A stretch of 64,000 nt of DNA, from the NCBI GenBank assembly GCA_940337035.1, contig CALNHX010002316.1, positions 119,884-183,883 on the forward strand, read 5' to 3'. The notes under the pieces were generated by a model. The model was not told the origin of the DNA. It searched no databases and saw only the letters and a program-made list of their open reading frames with translations. Numbering within the stretch: the first letter of the stretch is position 1; every line of letters starts with the position of its first letter. Origin of the DNA: Agriotes lineatus. Its lineage: Eukaryota > Arthropoda > Insecta > Coleoptera > Elateridae. A program made the translations under genes and the position numbers. Of this stretch, positions 11,107-22,162 are shown one piece after another.

Positions 11107-12582
11107 TCCATAAAGTCAAACTGTATATAGGAATGCTCTGCTTGTATTAATGCCCAAATTCCCCAAAATATGTGTGCTACCAGAGCAAACTGATTAACTT
11201 GAACGTAAAGCCTTTGGATGTCTCTGTCTGATATAGAATCGTCATCATGCAGAGCTGAAAGATAAGCTCGCAACCAGTTCCACTGCAGTTCCTTGCTGGG
11301 ATACTTCGAGTAATCTATATTATCTATGCCTTTAAATATAAAGTTGGTTAATAAATAAGAATTACCAGTAATTTTTAATTTATTACCAACGAATTCAGCA
11401 AAATGGTTTCCAATATCATAAGCTTGATAATTCAGCGCTGAATATTCAAAATCTATAAAGGTGACAGTGTTGGATTCAGAAGTGTACACCACATTCCCCA
11501 ACAATAGGTCGTTGTGTGAAAATACGACTGGACTATTAAGTTTCGATAATTTTCCCTGAAGGAAGAAGATTTCTTCCTGAATTTTCTGTTTTGGCACTAT
11601 TGTCTCTTTATATCTGAAACAAAACATATCCATTTAATTGTAGAAAGTTTGTTAGGCAATGGAGTATACCTTTTGTGCTTACAGCTATCAGTAAAACGTT
11701 CAGGCACTAAATTCAAAAATTTTTGGAGTTTGTCCCAGAGAACAGGGTGATGTGGTTGGTCCAGTACTTTAACTTGATGCATGTGTGCCATGTGAGTAGC
11801 AACAAGGTGGTAGATTTCTGGCTGAGCTACAGTTTTGTCAGTTAAGGTATTACCTGGGACAAATTCATATGCCAAACCATTTTCAAATGTTGCATACAAT
11901 TGGGGGGCCAATCCAGCACTGTTTAGAAGTATTATGTTCCTATAAAGAAGAGGGACGTAGTATTGGATCTCATAAAAAATTGCAATAATTATTGGTTTTA
12001 TCAAAGCATGTGCTGTTTTAAATCTCTGAAGTAGTATATACAATATTAATAGCAAGTAAAATGCATGTCTTGTTACTGAAATTAAAATGATAATTTTATT
12101 CAGTCTCTTATAGATACCTAAATCCGGATTTGCCGATCCAGGATTAAATAATTCAGGATCTACTAATCCGGGCTTGGAATACACCTAGTAAAATAAAATG
12201 TGTAAATAGTTTTAATTATATATATTCTAAAGTAACTGCTTTTATCACATACATTTGATGGTATATGTTATGATGCCGTAGTAATGAATACTTTCTAATC
12301 TAACTTTTCCAGAGACTGATTTTTACAGTTTCTAACATTTTGCTGTGATAAACGTAGTCATCTTTAGTAATGTTCAAGTTTTACCGGTTTTTCCGTAAAA
12401 TATAGTTGCAATAACTAAGTTGATATTGCCCACCTTGTCTCCGCTTTCCTGTCGATCAGCAAGTCCGTTTTGTTGCCATAAACTCGTACAAGAATGGTGT
12501 CCCTATCAGCGGCACCTATCAGATTGCAGCCCACCAGCTTGTTTGTGATACCATCTGTTAACAGCTTACCCCATTGAGGCAT
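11107..12582 (-). CDS. eas: Ethanolamine kinase (easily-shocked type), three exons seen, 3' end missing
   Basis: Ethanolamine kinase phosphorylates ethanolamine with ATP, the first step of the CDP-ethanolamine route to phosphatidylethanolamine, in the cytosol. Three minus-strand exons join in frame. Exon a, 12582-12434, carries TDGITNKLVG and ILVRVYGNKTDLLIDR. Exon b, 11939-11670, carries AGLAPQLYATFENGL and the segment to DSCKHK. Exon c, 11613-11107, carries the kinase motif HNDLLLGNVV and FIDFEYSALNYQAYDIGNHF, the choline/ethanolamine kinase signature holding the catalytic Asp. Introns are 494 bp (12433-11940) and 56 bp (11669-11614), each GT-AG. Exon c ends at a GTAAGT donor after FDFM, so about 15-20 C-terminal residues lie in an exon I did not find. 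ATG at 12580-12582 could be the start, or exon a could begin after AAG at 12565. Key residues look intact. Confidence 0.9.
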
Positions 12583-13179
12583 TTTATTGTACAAGTTTGC
12601 AATACATCAGTATAGGTTAATAAATAGACATACTATGGGGTGGTCGAGAATCGATATACAGTTAAATTTTGTAACGATTAAAGTAGGTACAAAAATGAAT
12701 ATCACTATTAGAGAACACATACGCTTCATAAATCATAAATATATACTTTGTAATAATATTATTTAGATATTGGTATAAAACTAAGTAAGAATAAAAAGAG
12801 GAAGTACGAGTAGGTATTAATATGTTGCACATATGTCCACGGACACTGTGTCCAAGATAAGAATCATTAATAGTAAGGGATACAAATTTGGTTAAATGGA
12901 AAAAAGTTGCATAATTATCAAAATGACACCTAGAAAATCGTTTTTAAGTTATAAGTATTAAAAAACCGGATTTTCGGATTTTTAATTCATTTTTTTCTGG
13001 AGTTAATATTAAAGTTAGAACAAAACTGATAAAACTTCTTTATAGCAACTTGTCATGCACTTAAAGATTACGTCATTAATTTTTTATCCGACGTTTAGTC
13101 TTCGAGCAATTATCACCAACTTATTTTTTTTTAAATACTGTCCTTATTTTCTGATGTGAAATTTTAGAAGCCTTTTTTA
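12583..13179. other. 5' flank or intron of the ethanolamine kinase gene
   Basis: It should hold the promoter or a first intron. No further kinase exon and no transposon were recognised. There is a local run of A+T-rich sequence. Confidence 0.4.
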
Positions 13180-13851
13180 CTTCCTTTTACAATAAAGGGG
13201 TTTTGGATTCACCCCAAAAATTCGAAATTGAGTTTTCAACAGATCTTCACGTTTTAGAGTAGCCTGATCCCAAAAACATATTTTTTTTCATTAGTCTGTC
13301 TGTGTGTCTGGTCTGTCTGTCTGTGTGTCTGGTCTGTCTGTCTGTGTGTCTGTCTGTGAACAGAATATCTCAAAAACGGAAAAAGGTATGGCGTGGAAAC
13401 TTTATATATAAGTTTTGTGTACTATGTAGATGCGACAGCAACCTTTTGAAGAAAATCGCATAACCGGAAGTAGGTGTTTACTCTTGTGATTTTTCAGTTT
13501 TTTTCGATTTTTTCAAAAACGGTTCTAAAGATTTTTTTTAAACTTTACATTTTTATTACATTTTTAATGTGTATTGATGTGATATAGGTGATTTTCCAGT
13601 TAAATACTTTAAAATGGGTTTCTTTTGTTTTTTTTTCTATTTTTTTATTAACTCCTATTTTAAATTGAACACCCGGTATATTATTACATTTTTTAATTCA
13701 GCTTAAGATTCTAGAGAAAATTTGTCTCTTGAACTAACACTCTATTTTGTACCGTTTTTGTAAAATTTGTAATTTTTGCAATTATTTGACAAATGCTTAA
13801 AAATGTAAAATCAAATTTTTGGCTAATTGTAAGATCACTGTAAAAGGAAGT
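13180..13851 (+). mobile_element. 0.67-kb dispersed element, copy 1
   Basis: It is bounded by ACTTCCTTTTAC (13180) and its complement GTAAAAGGAAGT (13840-13851). A second copy at 29054-29717 lies in the opposite orientation and matches over nearly its whole length, including TTCACCCCAAAAATTCGAAA, a TGTC/TGTG microsatellite (about 13300-13360), CGGAAGTAGGTGTTTACTC and ACACCCGGTATATTATTAC. Similarity continues about 30 bp past the right repeat (GTGTATCA.ACCAGATTTTTT), so the true end may lie near 13885. No protein was recognised. Confidence 0.75.
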
Positions 13852-13885
13852 TGTGTGCGTGTATCACACCAGATTTTTTATTCTG

Positions 13886-14675
13886 AATTCAACAATAAAC
13901 CACACATTATCGTTTAATTACGTTTCGAGTCTTTTTTGACCACCATTAAGAAATTATTGGATACTGACCTGTTTCCTAAAGCATTTCATATGTTATTTCA
14001 GCTTTTTTTATTTAAAGAAAGATGTAATAACCCACACTACATGTTTTTAATCCTTAATAACCGTGTATGGTCTTGGAATGCAAATAACTTTCAATAGGAA
14101 GTAATTAATTTATTATTTTTCTTACTTATAAACAATAATTAAAATTAGAAAAAAAACATCTGCTCATTACTTTTTTCTTTAAATTACGCCTTATGAATCC
14201 TGCCACTCTTGAATTACTACTTGTTCTCCCTCCCCTCTCCACATTTAGGAAATCTGACAAATCAAAGTCTCTCAAACGTAGAGAACCACAGTCTCTCCCA
14301 CTTCTCATTGACTGAACTATACTGTGGCTTATGTAGCTGGAGAATTCTGAATCCCACGAAAAGTCCAAATAATTATGGATTTATTTTATATTTTTAAGTT
14401 ACCTACCGAAGGATTTTATTTCATTATTATTTTTATTTTAATTAATTTATTTTTGGCTGATTCTAGGTTGTGCCAGCTCCTGGTTTTTATAATTCCAGGG
14501 TGGAGCGAGCTCACCTGGCCACCCCTTTCTTAAGCCAGGACAAAATAAGTGGCATTAAACAAATAAAAAATTCAATTTTTAAAAACTACTTATAAAAAAG
14601 AAGTTATAATTTCGATCTGCAAAAATGTTGTACTTACTTGAAAAGCAGGTTTTCTTAATATATTTTATCGCATTT
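13886..14675. other. Spacer; one weak minus-strand frame
   Basis: The frame at 14368-14126 (minus) has a serine- and arginine-rich composition and is less A+T-rich than its flanks, but it has no recognised domain or splice context. It is noted rather than called a gene. Nothing else was seen. Confidence 0.3.
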
Positions 14676-14863
14676 GGGCCGGTTGCAGAAAGCAATGTTA
14701 AGTCTGGTGTTAGCTAACATCGCGTCAAAGTGAACAAAAACGAATCAAATCTCAAATGCTTATGGTAACTAATACATTAGTAAACAAAATTTGATGCGAT
14801 TTTGTTCACTTTGACGCGATGTTAGCTAACACCAGACTTAACATTGCTTTCTGCAACCGGCCC
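14676..14863. mobile_element. Uninterrupted GGGCCGGTTGCAG hairpin MITE, 188 bp
   Basis: Almost the whole element folds on itself. The arms run from GGGCCGGTTGCAGAAAGCAA through GTTAGCTAACATCGCGTC into a short loop near 14770. It is the reference for the split copy at 3990-5507. The flanks do not show a convincing target duplication. The GGGCC ends would suit PIF/Harbinger, unproven. Confidence 0.85.
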
Positions 14864-14914
14864 TTAATATGATAATGTGCTACATTTCTACATGGAAAGT
14901 CGTTTAGTAATGTG

Positions 14915-15635
14915 GTTCCCGTCCCGTTCCGTCCCTTCCCCTTCCATCCCATTCCTTTCCGTATCATCCCGTTCCGCCCCGCCCCGCCCCGTCTCGACCC
15001 TTCCCGTCCCGCCCCTTTCCCTCCCGTCCCGCCCCTCCCCTTCCATCCCATCCCCTCCCCTTCCATCCCATCCTTTTCCTTCCCTTTCCGTCCCGTCCGT
15101 CCCGCCCCGCCCCGTCCCGCCCCGCCCCGTCCCGCTTTGCCCCGCCCCGCCCCGTCCCGCTTTGCCCCGTCCCGTCCCGTCCGTCCCGTTCCGTCCAGTC
15201 TAGTCCCGTCCCGTCCCGTTTCTTCCCTTATGTCATGTTCACCGTCTTGGACTTAAAAATAAATGTAATTTTCGCAATCAACGTCCCAAAAAACCTCAAT
15301 AACGACACCCATATCGATTTTTAGGCTTACTTACCCCATTTCACCCCCTAAGGGGTTGATTTTCGGAAAATCACGAAATACGTGTTTGATTATTTGTTTT
15401 TAGGAGTACTCCTACGAAGTTTCAAGTCGAAATGTCTATTTAATATTATTTCTCCATACAAAATTGGAACCCCCATTTTACCCCTTTAGGGGTTGAATTT
15501 CGAAATATCCTTCCTTATTCCTTGTATACATCATAAAGGGAACCTCTGTGCAATATTTCAGCTTTCTAGGGTTTGGGCTGGGCGTTGATGAGTGAGTGAG
15601 TGAGTCAGTCAGGACTTTTAGAAATATATATAAGA
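14915..15635 (-). mobile_element. Helitron-like element, copy 1 (3' end missing)
   Basis: In minus orientation it starts A|TCTTATATATATTTC at 15635. It runs through CTGACTGACTCACTCA, ATCAACGCCCAGCCC and CACCCCTAAAGGGG-like blocks into a long G-rich minisatellite. It matches 17389-18157 in inverted orientation. The CTAG-type 3' end present in the other copy is absent here; sequence similarity stops near 14915, close to the adjoining MITE. No Rep/helicase sequence is present, so the copy is non-autonomous. Confidence 0.65.
14918..15226 (+). repeat. C-rich minisatellite (CCCGT/CCCGC/CCCTT units)
   Basis: About 300 bp of five-base units such as CCCGT, CCCGC and CCCTT form the tail part of Helitron copy 1. 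The minus strand is a run of GGGAC/GGGGC units able to form G-quadruplexes. Long open frames through it (proline/serine/arginine runs) are artefacts of the repeat. Confidence 0.9.
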
Positions 15636-15883
15636 TGTATTATCTGTAACCCCATTTACCTTGCAGTGTAGAGGCTGGTGCTCTATGCGCTGGCATCTGG
15701 CGGTACAATGCTCAACTTGCCCCGGATTCGGGATACAGAGTTGGAGCGCGCCTTTGGTGCTTGCGCAGCAACCATCGTGTGAGGTGTGTGTCTTGCTGAT
15801 GTGTTGACCTTGTTACTCTATCTCTTAGGTCTATGATTATAAAAAAAATATTTCACATTTCTACATGAGATGCGATAAAGTAG
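15636..15883. other. Unassigned spacer of higher G+C
   Basis: The stretch 15660-15790 is richer in G+C than its flanks but gave no recognised motif. Confidence 0.3.
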
Positions 15884-16022
15884 TATACGAAACGCGTTAG
15901 GAAACTGGATTTACTGAGCTCATATGACTATTTAAGGACTCGCTAATGCTCGTACTAAAACCAGTAAACTTGTCGAGTAAAACTTCACTTTTCTAAACTT
16001 GTTGCGTAATATACTATTTTGT
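15884..16022. mobile_element. Hairpin MITE of the AATAGTATATT-end group
   Basis: The right arm in reverse complement reads AAAATAGTATATTACGCAAC and the left arm AAAGTAGTATACGAAACGCG. The stem is imperfect. The same terminal word marks at least six other hairpins in the window. Confidence 0.5.
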
Positions 16023-16313
16023 ACTCATGACTTCAAAATTCATATTTCCCGGTCATTTCCGATTCGCCGAAAGTTACTTTTTCCGCACTGCGGTGCTTTT
16101 TACTTTCCAACAAAAACTAAGGCAATTGTGGGTTCTTTGTAAATTTTAAAATTGCAGCTCGTTGCTTTAATTGCGCTTCCAAACACCAAAGGCGCTGTAA
16201 ACGTCGACAAAAGCTGACAGGTGCGTAGAGTGCGTATAAAAATTTAGTGATTTGTGCTGTCAACTCAGTAAAGTAGTAAAAAACTAAATTTTCAGTTATT
16301 CCTTACAAAAAAC

Positions 16314-16413
16314 ATTGTACCTAACTTTTTCGGGAAGAATTTTCCCGAATTCGCACTGCATACAGCACTCCTTATTCGGGAAAATTACCTTTCCGAACTT
16401 GTTAGGTAAATAA
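16314..16413. mobile_element. Short hairpin MITE
   Basis: Arms read ACCTAACTTTTTCGGGAAGA and, on the other side, the complement of ACCTAACAAGTTCGGAAAGG, with an inner stem TTCCCGAATTCGCACTGC / GCACTCCTTATTCGGGAA. About 100 bp with no coding content. Confidence 0.5.
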
Positions 16414-17083
16414 CTAATTTTCGATCGTAAAACAACCCGAGTATCAACTATTTTTTTATATAAACGCGAGTTAAAATAAATTGTCAACAATATGGTTACA
16501 GTAAAAAAATGTCGAAGGTGGAAAATGTTCAACCGTCTGGGAATATTAATTACCGCCGGCGCCGTACGAATTACCTATTATGGGACATACTATTTCTCAA
16601 TTCAAAAATTTCGGGAAGGATATACTCTAAACCCCATTGCCGCATGCGGATTCGTTTAATAAAGTTCAAATATCTCTACTGTAAGTTGGTCAAATTTACT
16701 TGCATCTTCATAATGGCCTTTCAGACCAGCCCACGGTAATCTCTTCACTACAACTGTATAGATTTTCCAAGCAAATTATCAAATTTTACAACTTTTCCCT
16801 TGTATAATAAGAATTGTGTAATGTTAGCTTGCATAACTGATATTAATATTTCGACTAAATTTCAAACAATAATAATTCTGTTTCAAGGCTACAAATTGTA
16901 CAATAGCGAATAATATTTCATGGAACACTTTTGTAGTAAATACACCTGCCTATTCTTCGTAAATAATTACGATAAATATAGGTATTATACCAATTAGATC
17001 TTGAGTAAAAAACATATTATCAGAACTCTACTAGAAATTATAGTATGAGCAAAAATAATGTTCATGAAAGATACCTTTGGAAT

Positions 17084-17290
17084 CAGTGTTGAATCCAGGG
17101 GAGGTGGCCGGGAGGGAAATTCTCCCCCGGGCAGTACAAAATTCCCTTCCGGAAACATTACCACTTCATGTTCATGTTTTTTGTATCTATAAAAGAATGG
17201 GGGGATCGCGGGGGAATAGATAAAAATAACCCCCCCCCCCCCAAACATTTTATTTTTCCCCTCGGTGTAAACAGTCTGAATTCAACACTG
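17084..17290. mobile_element. hAT MITE, 207 bp, with 8-bp target duplication
   Basis: Ends are CAGTGTTGAATCC and GAATTCAACACTG. The 8-bp target duplication TTTGGAAT lies at 17076-17083 and 17291-17298. TIRs starting CAGTG with an 8-bp duplication are diagnostic of hAT elements. The interior includes a C homopolymer at about 17231-17242 and a GGGGGAGAATTTCCCTCC-like palindromic stretch. Non-autonomous. Confidence 0.9.
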
Positions 17291-17388
17291 TTTGGAATTT
17301 TGATGTCATGTGCACTATAACACCACAAGATTATACTTAATCCTTAACACTGACTATAGACACTGACTGACAGTGACTAATATCGCAA

Positions 17389-18157
17389 TCTTCTTATATA
17401 TATTTCTAAAAGTCCTGACTGACTGACTCATCAACGCCCAGCCCAAACCCTTGGACCTAGAAAGCTGAAATTTTGCACAGAGGTTCCCTTTATGATGTAT
17501 ACAAGGAATAAGGAAGGATATTTCGAAATTCAACCCCTAAAGGGGTAAAATGGGGGTTCCAATTTTGTATGGAAAAATAATATTAAATAGACATTTCGAC
17601 TTGAAACTTCGTAGGAGTACTTCTAAAAACAAATAAGCAAACACGTATTTCGTGATTTTCCGAAAATCAACCCCTTAGGGGGTGAAATGGGGTAAGTAAG
17701 CCTAAAAATCGATATGGGTGTCGTTATTGAGGTTTATTGGGACGTTGATTGCAAAAATGGCATTTATTTTTAAGTCCAAGACGGTGAACATGACATAAGG
17801 GAAGAAACGGGACGGGACGGGACTAGACTGGACGGAACGGGACGGACTGGACGGGACGGGACTGAGCGGGACGGGACTGGACGGGAAGGGAAGGGACGGA
17901 ACGGGACGGGACGGGACGGGGCAAAGCGGGACGGGGCGGGGCGGGGCGGGACGGACGGGACGGAAAGGGAAGGAAAAAGATGGGATGGAAGGGGAGGGGA
18001 TGGGATGGAAGAGGAGGGGCGGGACGGGACGGGAAGGGACGGGAGGGAAAGGGGCGGGACGGGACGGGAAGGGTCGAGACGGGGCGGGGTGGGGCGGAAC
18101 ATTATTTAATACACAAATAATGAACCTCGCGCGAACGAAGTCGCGGGTAAAAGCTAG
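17389..18157 (+). mobile_element. Helitron-like element, copy 2, complete ends, 769 bp
   Basis: The 5' end is A|TCTTCTTATATAT and the 3' end is GGGTAAAAGCTAG|T, so TC and CTAG ends sit between host A and T, as Helitrons do. A small stem (CCTCGCG with CGCGGG, one bulge) sits about ten bases before the CTAG end. Internal blocks CTGACTGACTGACTC, CAACGCCCAGCCC and CACCCCTTAGGG-like are shared with copy 1. Elements with these blocks and a CGAAGTCGCGGGYAAAAGCTAGT-like end are widespread in arthropods. No Rep/helicase frame. Confidence 0.75.
17800..18096 (+). repeat. G-rich minisatellite (GGGAC/GGGGC/GGGAA units)
   Basis: This is the inverted counterpart of 14918-15226, inside Helitron copy 2. Runs of three to four G every five bases could form quadruplexes. 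Unit order differs between the copies, as expected of a fast-changing tandem repeat. Confidence 0.9.
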
Positions 18158-18299
18158 TGTGATCATAACTGTGATCAAGATTTCCCGTAATAAACGCAGC
18201 GATTATTTTTCTAAAGCCTGCAGCAGAAGAAGAATACGAAGGTTCTAACCTCATTTTGTAGCAAATGATGAACTTTCTTTTTGCTCATACGATATATTG

Positions 18300-18445
18300 T
18301 ACTAATATGACTACCACATGCAACTACTACGTTTACACTTAAATATCAAACTTAACATTGGATTTTTATGTGACTTTTATAGTTGCATTCATAAATTAGG
18401 AACTATTCCATAGCCATACTAAATGAAAATAATTTTTGGTCATAC
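18300..18445. mobile_element. Hairpin MITE, core B family, left end eroded
   Basis: The inner part ATGCAACTACTACG...TTATAGTTGCATTCATAAATT and the right arm CCATAGCCATACTAAATG match the complete copy at 19333-19477. The outer left arm is mostly lost. It ends GGTCATAC before TA. Confidence 0.6.
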
Positions 18446-18610
18446 TATAGGTAAAGTAAAATTAAACATCATACATTCCTTTTCGGAATTTTCTGTTTAA
18501 ACCGGTGGTTTTCAAACTGTTTGTCCCTGGCGCCCCAATATGATTCTTTTCAGACTTCACAATTAACACAAAACTCCATATAGTAACTAGTAACAATGTC
18601 AATGTTAAAT

Positions 18611-18790
18611 AACCGGTAATCAAAAAGTCTTTCAGTCCCGGGCGGCTATGATACTAGTTCCTAATTGATGAATGCAACTATGTTTATACTTAAATATCAA
18701 ACTTGACATTTGATTTTTTAAATAAGTTGCATTTATACATTACGAACTATACCATAGCCACCCGGGACTGAAAAACTTTTGAGCAACCGT
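18611..18790. mobile_element. Hairpin MITE, core B with a different outer stem
   Basis: The inner stem (ATGCAACTATG, TTGACATTTGATTTTTAA, GTTGCATTTATA) is the same as in 18300-18445 and 19333-19477, but the outer stem is CTTTCAGTCCCGGGYGGC instead of GATCAAAAATTATTTT. Ends near AACCGGT / CAACCGTT, probably with TA outside. A modular hairpin. Confidence 0.7.
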
Positions 18791-19078
18791 TATTAATATT
18801 AAGGTTACGAAATTTTACTAATTACTGTACGTCTAAGATCCAGTCGCCCAATAAAAATGAGAATGTAGCTATAAAAGACACCACCAAACATGACGTTCAA
18901 CCGGAGACACCACTAATGCTAACGTTCGAGATACCTCAAGAGGCGTTGCTATCGTTCAATTGTCAGTTATCACCCAAACGTAAATTTCAAAGTTTTAATT
19001 TCCAATCTGAAGGAACGAATTCGTGATGTTTAGTGTTATTATTTGCCACAATAGAAGTGGGGTACATTTATTATTATA

Positions 19079-19330
19079 GAGTGCCTTCATAAATGATCGA
19101 ACGTTTTTGAATGGTCATTATTTTAGTGCCTTTATTTATGTTGGTGGCACTGTAAGTCTATGTCAGATTCGAGGTTATCAGGTTAGGTTTTCCGTCAGTT
19201 TTGACACAGACCGACGCAAAACCTAACCTGCTAACATCAAATTTGCATAGACTTACAGTGCCATCAACATAAATAAATGGCGCCAAAATAATGACCATTC
19301 AAAAACGTTCGATCATTTCTGAAGGTACTG
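19079..19330. mobile_element. Hairpin MITE with core A, 252 bp, TA target
   Basis: Outer arms run GAGTGCCTTCATAAATGATC to the complementary right arm ending GAAGGTACTG at 19330, between TA at 19077-19078 and 19331-19332. The inner stem holds the core A sequence, AGTCTATGTCAGATTCGAGG followed by CAGGTTAGGTTTT, also found at 49302, 52500 and 58790. Confidence 0.8.
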
Positions 19331-19332
19331 TA

Positions 19333-19477
19333 GTATGATCAAAAATTATTTTCATCTAGTATGGTTATAGTTTATGAATGCAAACTTGGCATTTGATTTT
19401 TAAGTGACTTATAGTTGCATTTATAAATTAGGAACGATTCCATAGCCATACTAGATAAAAATAATTTTTGATCACAC
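19333..19477. mobile_element. Hairpin MITE, core B, 145 bp, TA target shared with its neighbour
   Basis: Arms are GTATGATCAAAAATTATTTT and its near-complement ending GATCACAC. The TA at 19331-19332 is also the right target of the preceding MITE, so the two elements abut with one TA between them. The right TA is 19478-19479. Confidence 0.8.
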
Positions 19478-19479
19478 TA

Positions 19480-22154
19480 TATTACACATTACACATTGTA
19501 CACATCACTTCTAAATTGTACAAAAATTTAGCACAGGTTAAACTAACATAATCGTCACCTATGCCCCCGTGCCCAATGATTTAATTGAATGTTTGGGTAC
19601 GCCTTCGTTTACTTATTACACTCGCATCAAACATTACAATATATTTCTAAAAAATAAAGTCCACTTATTGTGCGAATGTACCTTCTCTTTAATAATATCT
19701 GTTCTCTTTTCTAGCATGTACGGAATGAAAACACATGCAACAGTTTAAGAAAAAAATCTTACTCTGTTCTAAATTACAAGAATTGAATACACAGCTGAGA
19801 TAATCTCCAAGCAGCAAAAATACGTACTACCACTACTTCTATATTTTTATTACTTCTAGCTTATTGTGTAATATGAATTAAAATTAGCAAGCATGAATTG
19901 TTTATATCCAACTTTAATATACGTTCATTCCGTACTATATTTTACGAAGATATATAAATGTGGATTTTAAGTTGAGATGTGCCCGCCATGTACTATAATC
20001 AGTTGTAGATGAAGACAATAAAAAAGTGAAATATGTATTGTTTTTCTGTGTGATGCAAGATTTATGGTAACTATTTTTTTCTATTCCGGTAGAATGTAAC
20101 AAATTCTGCCTATTGCCAATTCCCTTAAATTGTTCGTTTGAACCCTTCAACTAGACTAGAAACTGAAAGTTTTTCGTTGAGTATACAGTAGGGACTGTAA
20201 AAAGTGTGGACAAGAGAGGCTATATAAAATAAATTCCGCGTCAAATCGAGGTATTTTTTATTAAAACGGTTGCTTACCAAAAGCACACAATTTTTTCAAA
20301 TGAATTACTTATATTTTCTAAATATGGAAATACATCATTCACGCTAATGAATCTAATAGACAAGCAATTCTTACATTTACGACAAAGTGTAACTGTTGAG
20401 ATTACATTGTTATGGCATATGCCAAGGCGTGCAATTGAAATCTACATCCGCCCTTGCACAAACATTGTTATAGTCGCACTGTATATAAATATCGGTTGAG
20501 CCTCCGTGTCTCAGTAATTGAAATGATTAAGGCCCATTATAAATTTATTACTTTTATAGATTTTTAGCACTTGTGCAACAAAATAAAAAAATGTGTCAAG
20601 TGTAAGATGGAATATCAAAAATGTGACGACATTAATCATTATAAAGTTGTGTAAACTTAATGACTAAACAAAACTTGAAGTAGTCCACGAAATCAGCGTC
20701 AACTGAAATAATTTTGCGATGTAAATCAATGATTGGAAGTCCATGACACGCTTTCCTTTTATGAAATCTAAACATTGAGAACTAATACAATACAGACCGA
20801 AATAAATCTTAATGTGTTCGGTTTTTCTTCTTTTTCCAGGCAAAAGGAAAATGATCATTGTTCACGCGATTGGCGTGGATTAGTGTGCTTTATTCAAAAT
20901 CGGGCAATGTAAAAATTAGCAGTTAGTACACGAAAGCGTACGAAAATAAGTAAATAACTAAAACGGTATGACAATTAGTAATATTTGTACAGAGTGTTCT
21001 AAACACACGGACTATTGGGTGGTGTTATACCTACAACAAAAGCTGAAGAGAAAGTACTTGTTCGATTTTTCGATTAGACCAATACTCTTTGAGTGATCGT
21101 GATTTTTAAAATCTAAAGAGTCAGACAGTCTTCGATCTCAATTGTAAATGTATAATTAGATAGTTAAAATAAATACCCGATACATTTTTAAAAACAAAAG
21201 AATGTCCATACTATAATTTTGAAAAATAAAAAACCTGGACATTGTGGTAGCGCTGCAATAATTTTTTGTACAATCTCAGGTGTTACTTTTAGAGTTGCAT
21301 AGAGTATATGGTCCTGCAACTCATTCAAATTACCCTCAGGTAATTTGTAGACCAGAGACTACAGGTATCCCCATAAAAAATCGCATGATGTATGACGGTA
21401 GATCTCGAAATCGAAAGGAACGACGCAATCTGGCAATTGGACCGTCTCTGCCAAACCAGATATTCATCAACAAATAATTTGAAATGAAGGCCTGCTCCAT
21501 CGTGAATTAAAATAATTTTTGGTTACAGTTAGAGGTACTTTTTCTAGAAATTCCGAGAAATCGTGTTGCTGGAAATGTTAATAATCTTTCAGCGTTTTCA
21601 CGGTTTGAGAAAATATGGATAAACTAAAAAAGTAAATGGAATCGATAGAAATGAAGGAATGCAGGGCAACATTTAATTCAAGCAATGTTAGAGATTTCTA
21701 ACTTTTACTGAATGGTTTTCTACTGTTTTCAGATTTTTAAAATCTCGATAAAAGTATTGGTCAAAGAGAAAAACTGTAACAGAACTTTCTTCAGTTGTTT
21801 CTGTATAACACCGTTCTATAATCCGTGTGCGCGACTTTCCAAACAGCTAGCATATTTTTTTTACTTTTTGAATTTCTGTTTCAAAAGTGACGCAAATCAA
21901 GCGATAACTCTGTTAGCATAGCGGCGCTATCAAAACTACCAAAACACTGAGGTCACTGAAACAAGAACGTTTGGGAATCTCTGGTTAAACTATATAAAAA
22001 ACTAGTTTTTTTAGAGAACTCTTGGTACGTTAACTTTACCTACTGAAAATGCATATATTTAATATTCATGCCGTTTTTTGTATTTATTAACAATACCGCA
22101 ATTTAAATAACAAATTTGCATATTGAATCTTTCAAGGTATGTTGTTTTAATTGT
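19480..22154. other. 2.7-kb A+T-rich stretch with no recognised gene
   Basis: It contains scattered short frames only (for example minus 20150-19935 and plus 21280-21477), none with a known motif, and no inverted or tandem repeat that I could find. It could be intronic or intergenic. Confidence 0.4.
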
Positions 22155-22162
22155 ATTGATAG

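Noticed and set aside
14806..15256. Long open frames of Pro/Ser/Arg or Gly/Arg repeats
   Set aside because: They follow the five-base minisatellite in all frames and have no start context or conservation; artefacts of the repeat.
17702..18248. 158- and 110-codon proline/arginine-rich frames on the minus strand
   Set aside because: Same minisatellite artefact inside Helitron copy 2.
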